The translations under genes and the position numbers were made by a program. The notes below the pieces were generated by a model that saw only the letters and a list, made by a program, of their open reading frames with translations, was not told where the DNA came from and ran no database searches. Positions 58,850 through 64,000 of a DNA stretch of 64,000 nucleotides are shown here, piece after piece. Source of the DNA: Neckera pumila (taxonomy: Eukaryota; Streptophyta; Bryopsida; Hypnales; Neckeraceae); assembly GCA_963969595.1 (NCBI GenBank), contig OZ018418.1, forward strand, positions 315,001 to 379,000. Direction: 5' to 3'. Position 1 is the stretch's first letter, and each line of letters opens with the position of its first letter.

Positions 58850-59185
58850 GTTTTCACACGAGGTCGCCAATCACCCAAAGTCACCCTTCTATAAAACCCA
58901 AGGTCACGCATAAACTCAAAGTTGGCCAGCGTTCTGTACCCAAAGTCACCCAGCATTGTCAACCCGAGGTTGCTTAGCGTTTTGAACCCAAAGTCGCCCA
59001 GCATTGTCAACCCAAGGTCGCCTAGAGTTTTGAACCCAAAGTCTCCCAGCCTTGTGAACCCAAGGTCGCCCACAAATTTGAACCCAAAGTCATCCAACTG
59101 CTTGAATCTAAGGTCGCCCTAAATTTTGGACCTGAAGTTGCCTTAGTTAGACCTACACGCGCCCCCACCCAAAGTCGCCCACATT
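58850..59185 (+). repeat. Motif cluster downstream of the hAT gene, about 30-bp tandem
   Basis: About ten units of roughly 27-31 bp alternate between AACCCAAAGTCGCCCAGC and AACCCAAGGTCGCCTAG, separated by words such as ATTGTC and GTTTTG. It is the most regular of the six clusters. Translation on either strand gives a repeat peptide, but this follows from the DNA repeat and is not evidence of a gene. Confidence 0.8.
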
Positions 59186-59333
59186 GACATGGGTTTGGAT
59201 TTCCAAGTTGGTTTTCACAACCCACCACGTAGTCAAAATTGAGTTACCACGGGGTAAAATTTTTAACCCTTACACAACGGGATGCGACGGCTATTCGACA
59301 CTTTGTCTTATATGACACGCAACATCAAACGTC

Positions 59334-59849
59334 CTATATGACACCAAACCTCAGGAACATGTCAGACAAGACAACCCTGGTTACTTGACCTCCCGTTGGG
59401 TTTGTACTCAGTCCCGACAAGATTTCCTTCTCCGCATTGGACCTCTGCAAATGTTCTGGAAGAACCTCCACAGTAACAAGATGCTCCCACACTTTTTGCA
59501 GCACAGCTTCTTTAGCTTTAGGACCACAAAGCAATTGAAGTGTTTGGTTCAGGGCTCCAATAATGCACTGCACAGCTCTCCTAACGTTGCGAGCATTTGC
59601 CTCTCCTTCCATGCTAGCAATTCTATTATTCACTGCACTTTCCTTTCCTTCTTGCTCCCTCTCAACTTTGGTAGTTACCTCCAAGTCCCTGTCTCTCCTT
59701 CATCTCCGATAATCCCTTTTTTGCTCCGCCTCCCATTGTCTATTCTCCTCCATGGTCCTTTCCCTCTCAGCAGGTCTAGGCTTGTGTGTTCTTCTTCCCC
59801 TCCTTGCATTTTTTTGGTCAACCATTTCTCACCTAAATCTAGACCCTAA
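59334..59849 (-). pseudogene. Unrecognised helical protein, one in-frame stop
   Basis: From an ATG at 59,849 the minus strand encodes a very basic and Glu-rich N terminus (NARRGRRTHKPRPAERER), one TGA near 59,700, then a helical segment with RRAVQCIIGALNQTLQLLCG and VWEHLVTVEVLPEHLQ, ending LSDMFLRFGVI at 59,334. No family was recognised. It could be the N-terminal exon of a transposon protein. The stop is a likely CGA-to-TGA change. Confidence 0.45.
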
Positions 59850-59860
59850 ACACAATAAGG

Positions 59861-59978
59861 AACCTGAGCCAAAAAACAAAAGTGCAATCCAAACACTAAG
59901 GCATAAACCGGAGCCCAAAAACAAAAGTGCAATCCAAAGACTGAGGAGTAAACCTGAGCCCAAAAACAAAAGAGGAAT
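59861..59978. repeat. 43-45 bp tandem repeat, three units
   Basis: GAGCCCAAAAACAAAAGTGC occurs three times (with small changes) at about 59,868, 59,911 and 59,956, just upstream of the start of the helical gene. Confidence 0.8.
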
Positions 59979-60986
59979 TTGAATGGAAGAGAAGACTCAA
60001 AGCCCTAAACCCTAACAGAACTTGGAATTGGATGAAAGATCAGAACCCAATTCCATCTGTGTACAGACGTGGCAATATTGCTCAAACGAACTCCCATGTA
60101 GTCTAGATCATGCTACCTTTTGAAGTTCTCATGTGCTCCCATTTTGTCAAAGAAAAGACTAAGCCCAGGTAACAATTACAAAGACTTCTGCAAAGAAAAA
60201 AAAATTCCAAAAAAAATGAAAAATATTAAAATATGGTGGTCTCAAAATTTAGCCTCAATCTAGGCACTAAAATGTCCATGGCTATTATTGCAGTCCACTT
60301 CTCTAACATTATAGCACATTTCTACAATACTTAAAGGATGATAAATCAAAAGTGTAGTCCCTATGTACGCATTATAGCTAATTTGATACATTACGCCTAT
60401 TGTTTTCATATGATGGTGTCAATGGGACACTCCAAATGTATGCATTGAACCTATATTTAACTAATCATGGACAATTACACCAAATATGGACAAATTCATA
60501 GTCCACATTCACCTAAAAAAGAAGAAAAAATGATTTCAATGGTAGAAAAGTGTTGGCGGCCCACCCACACATTGTCTAGCTCAAGTGTTTGTCTAACAAA
60601 ATGCATTCAAATAGAACCATTTGACTAACAAAAATTAGAAGTAAGATAATTTAGTAGCAAATGCAACAATGATAGCAGAAGAGATGCCTATAACCGTGCC
60701 CCACAACTCTAGAAGCAAATCCTCAAAATAAATCCAATCATGAATATCAAATCATTTCCCAATCTTCAATACAAGACAAGCTAAGCCCCATAACATGTAT
60801 CAGCTGGCAACCGATAAGAAAGTCCATAGTAACAAAAGAAGTCATATATAAACAAAGCAATGAATATTAGAGCAATACCAGTGAACATTCCAAGAGCGCA
60901 ATAATCAAAGTAGTGAGAAAATTGCTCGCGCAGGAGCATCATATAGATACAAAACAAAAATGACAAAACCGGCAGTTTAGATACTT
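59979..60986. other. AT-rich non-coding interval
   Basis: Nothing recognised. Confidence 0.5.
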
Positions 60987-61199
60987 CACTACAAGACTAG
61001 CCGGAGGACGACAAGAAGGGGAATAAATTAAGCTAATATTGCAGTGCCCACATACGCTAATTGTGTCGGCGGGGAGTTGACAATAATTGCAAATGGCTAG
61101 GGTACCGCCCAAAAGGATGGCTGATCTAAAGTTACTCCCTGAAGATCCAAAATGAGACTAAGAAAAGTCAAAACCCAATTGGAGTATCAAAACATGATT

Positions 61200-61600
61200 A
61201 TCGTAGTGACAGAAGTGTGCAAAGAATACGTAGAAGTGTGCGATATATAGGCTGGCTGCTAGCACCTCCATCCAAGTGTTGATCCCAACGAACGGAGTCA
61301 TCCGCAAAACTGAGAAGATGTATTGTATTGGCTGGCAGTTGACATCCACATCCGAGTGCTGATCCCAACAAGTGAAGTGATCTACAGAAGTGACAAGATG
61401 TATTCTATCGGCTGGCAGCCGACACCTCCATCTACGTGCTAATCCAAACGAGTAGAATCATCTGCTGAATTAACAATAAGTATATCCTATTGGCTAGCAG
61501 CCAACACCACCATCCAAGTGCTGCCTTTACTAGCAGATTCCTCAGAAGAACTGATATAAAGTGCTGTATTGGCTGGCAGCCGACAACCTCCGAACAACTA
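61200..61600. repeat. 80-bp tandem repeat carrying palindrome family P2
   Basis: Five units of 78-82 bp, each starting with a TCGGCTGGCAGCCGA-type dyad (at about 61,248, 61,327, 61,408, 61,490 and 61,568), followed by CACCTCCATCCAAGTGCTGA-like sequence. The dyad at 61,408 is perfect. The array lies just 3' of the last exon of copy C. Confidence 0.85.
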
Positions 61601-61606
61601 GTGGCG

Positions 61607-64000
61607 TTAGTCCTCACCTTTGTTGTCAGCATCTCTGTTAATAGCAGCACCTGCAACCTCCAGATTTGCAATTGCAGCAATAACCAAGGCCTCCGGAATC
61701 AGATGAGATGTTGGAGGTCCTTTCTTTGCATGGGAGGGCATTCTGTGCTAGTACAAAACAATGCAAACATGAACAACTTGCGGAAGACGGAGTTCCTTAT
61801 GCCATCTCCGGGTCCAGCATTACCTTGCCACCACCGCCTTCCCCTCCCGTTTGCCCTTCAAAGGAGTCCACCATTCCACCTTGAAATTTCCATACAATGG
61901 CCTTGGAGTCAAGACCACACACTCCAATACCCACCCCTGCCAAATAGGAAGGTAGTTGTTGTGACATGACCGACAGAGAACAAAGTCCCCTAGCAGAATG
62001 TCGTGGAAAGGATTAAAGCTCAACCTCGACTTGTCCTTTGCAAGCCCACAATATGGCAAAGGATCTTGATTGTCCTCCGGAGTGGTGTCATGCGTATTAT
62101 TTGGATCCACTCTGTCTTCTGGAAATGCCAATCTGTGATCTCGTGACCACTCCGACAACAGCCAAAACCCTTTTTGAAGCAATTTTGGTGTAGCAGGCAG
62201 CGGCAAACAAATCTTTGCCAAAATTCTTTCCCAATATGCCATAGTACCTGCCATTTCTTCTGCGTATTGCTTGTTCCTGGCCATTCCCGATTTCCAAAAC
62301 TCGATGTACTTTGCGATTCCACTTTTGATGAAGCACTGTTTTTCACTACATTTGCTGGCTCTGGCAGCTTCTTTTTCTGCATTCGTCTTTCTCAGATTAA
62401 TTTCCATGTTTCCCTAGAGTGCCTTGAATCAAACAAGTAATGGATCCCCCTCCAAAATTTTTATATTACCATCATCATCCATTGTCCACATTTTCACAGC
62501 TGGGCCAGGAGGAAGCTACAACAAATTTGTTGTCCTTTTCTTGTACTGCATGACCGGCCATCCTCGATCATCTCCAAATTCTTTGACGTAGAATTTGAAT
62601 AGGTCTTTATCCCCAAGTCCTACTATCTTGGTCACACGGTCATAATAGAAGCCCTTCAGGTATGATTTGAAGTCAGCAATCTCCTGAACAAACTCCGGGA
62701 TGAAGGCCACAGTCTTTTGCAAATCCATGAAGGCATTCATGAGATCTATGAGAATGTAAGTGTTCTTCCTCTTGATTAGCTTCGACAAATAATTGAAATG
62801 CGCGTCAATGTCTTTGTGCATATGTCGACAATGATAAATCCAACCGTTACTTCCTTGAAGATGCACCTGGCCGTGAGTAATGAGCAGAATGCCATGAGGA
62901 ACCAATTCTTATTGTCCTTGGTTGAATTGTCCAGTTGCAAGAACAGCTTTTGCAGGAGTGGAATATGAGGTTGTCTTGGTCTGGGAGTGACTGTGATTCT
63001 GTCAGAGTTCGGCGGAATGGACAAATTGCATCTCGATTTTCTATGAAGCAGAGCTCAAAGAAGCTATTTTGAGGTGGAGTTGAGAACAAGATTTTTGATT
63101 CCCTAATCGGTGGCAACTCCAGAGCTTGTAAGACCCTACATAGCAACAATATTATGAAGTTTGAATCCCCCGGCTAAAGTGATGTGGAGTAATGAGCAAA
63201 CTCGCCATCGCCATGTCCGTGAGTGAGCATGCCAGTATATAAGATTGGTATTTGCCCGAGCCCGGCGGTGGCCTTGGTGATATGCTGCATCCTGGTAATA
63301 GCGGTCTTTGTGGTGTCCATCTTATCGTGTATTATGCTGAGGAACTTTGATGGATTTTGCAAGGATTGCGTGGTCCATCCACCATAGACATATCTACATG
63401 CACGATGGTAATTAAAATGTCATTCTCTGTCATCAACTAGTGCTTGCCACTCATCACAGCCTCTAGGATACTTTGCAATGGACTCGACAAGGAAGTCACA
63501 TTCCGTGCATTTTGAGAAGTTGCTTCCAACCGCCTTGACTTCAACATTCTTGAAATGAGCTTTCTGAAGGCGACTGACGACAGACTAAGAGACTGGCTTC
63601 AAATTGCATATTCCATTGACCTGCCGTGCAAAGCGACAATGATTTTATCAAAAGATTGGAGAGACCGTTCTGTTAGCCGGCAGCCAACAAATCCGAGCAA
63701 TGAACTGTAACAAAGTTGGGTGGATTAAACTGTATTGGCTGGCAGCCGACAAAAGCCACTCCTTGTTCTAGGGAAGTCCTAATTGCACGAGAAGTCAAGC
63801 GGAGTTGATTCAAAGGTACGCTGTGCAGGTAGAACAAACCATATCGGCTGGCAGCCGACAGAAACTAGATCGTATTGCAAAGAGGGAGAGGAAGATCATG
63901 GATTCTTACATAATTAACTTGCTTGCACATGTGATCCAATTTCATTGCAGAGGGAACGACCTTGAGATTATCCATGCGTTTGTTTCCAACAAGCTTGAAC
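61607..64000 (-). pseudogene. RNase H-fold transposase-like gene (DUF7869-type), copy C, partial
   Basis: Reading leftward: an exon at the right edge (64,000 to about 63,913, ending VNY then GTAAGA), an intron with P2 palindromes, then coding from about 63,628. SNFSKCTECDFL matches the Cys pair of copy A, IIHDKMDTTKTAI the first acidic motif, LQLDNSTKDNKNW the second, and HKDIDAHF the third. FKVEWWTPLKG near 61,880 matches the C-terminal domain of copy A. A donor near 61,825 leads to a last exon ending VAGAAINRDADNKGED at 61,607. Several stops and frameshifts break the gene, and the N terminus lies outside the window. Copies A and C are clearly homologous but diverged, so they are different subfamilies. 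Confidence 0.7.
63673..63861. repeat. Palindrome family P2, three copies in an intron of copy C
   Basis: TAGCCGGCAGCCA (63,674), TTGGCTGGCAGCCGA (63,735) and TCGGCTGGCAGCCGA (63,844). They lie between the donor near 63,913 and the acceptor near 63,629, so they are intronic. Confidence 0.8.

Larger units (their letters stand above)
60987..64000. mobile_element. Left part of a second CACTA-type element (cut by the window edge)
   Basis: Begins CACTACAAGACTAGCCGG at 60,987, the same ten bases as the ends at 13,742 and 34,059. A transposase-like gene (copy C) on the minus strand ends about 620 bp inside, as copy A does near the left end of its element. A separate palindrome family (P2) lies on both sides of the coding core. 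The right end is outside the window. Confidence 0.55.

Noticed and set aside
58922..59122. Repeat protein encoded by the 30-bp units (NPKSPS-type repeats)
   Set aside because: The repeat is open in several frames on both strands and is part of a motif family found elsewhere in non-coding DNA.
1..64000. LTR retrotransposon or LINE coding regions
   Set aside because: No reverse transcriptase, integrase, RNase H of retroelement type or gag motifs were seen in any frame, and no long direct terminal repeats were noticed.

Overview
The window looks like heterochromatic nuclear DNA of a land plant. It is AT-rich, has GT-AG introns, satellite arrays with a period near 176 bp, tRNA-derived SINE-like units, and plant-type hAT, Mutator-like and CACTA-like transposons. 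The mix of genes (ParB/methyltransferase-like, kinase-like and FCP1-like families inside repeats) suggests a seed-free plant, but that is a weak inference. No intact single-copy host gene was recognised. Almost every gene is decayed, mostly by in-frame stops that single C-to-T changes could explain.

Layout. 1-5.35 kb: tandem satellite. 6.9-8.5 kb: broken kinase-like gene on the minus strand, with a GC-rich motif cluster upstream. 9.4-13 kb: two tandem copies of a composite repeat (41-bp array, SINE-like unit, motif cluster); a third copy lies at 50.0-51.5 kb. 13.7-34.06 kb: a proposed CACTA-ended element with a transposase-like gene on the left (minus) and a ParB/DNA-methyltransferase-like gene on the right (plus). 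Satellites and small inverted-repeat elements fill its middle. 34.3-49.1 kb: an FCP1-like gene split by a 13,185-bp Mutator-like element. That element has matching inverted ends and a target-site duplication, and removing it restores the reading frame. It also carries a transposase (minus) and a ParB/methyltransferase-like gene (plus). 51.5-54.8 kb: AT-rich DNA with a tRNA-like retroposon and two inverted-repeat elements. 55.2-58.3 kb: decayed hAT transposase between motif clusters. 59.3-59.8 kb: short unrecognised gene. 61-64 kb: a second CACTA-ended element with another copy of the transposase-like gene, running off the right edge.

Main result. Two transposons with unrelated transposases share one plan: a transposase transcribed toward the left end, and a divergently transcribed gene combining a ParB/sulfiredoxin-like domain with an N4/N6-adenine/cytosine DNA methyltransferase-like domain. 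Each element also carries its own family of about 15-22 bp palindromes, clustered in introns and next to gene ends. These could be binding or methylation sites, but that is a hypothesis. If the plan is general, the element cut by the right edge should have a ParB/methyltransferase-like gene just outside the window.

All domain calls come from motif reading without database searches. Exon borders are from visible splice signals and are approximate.
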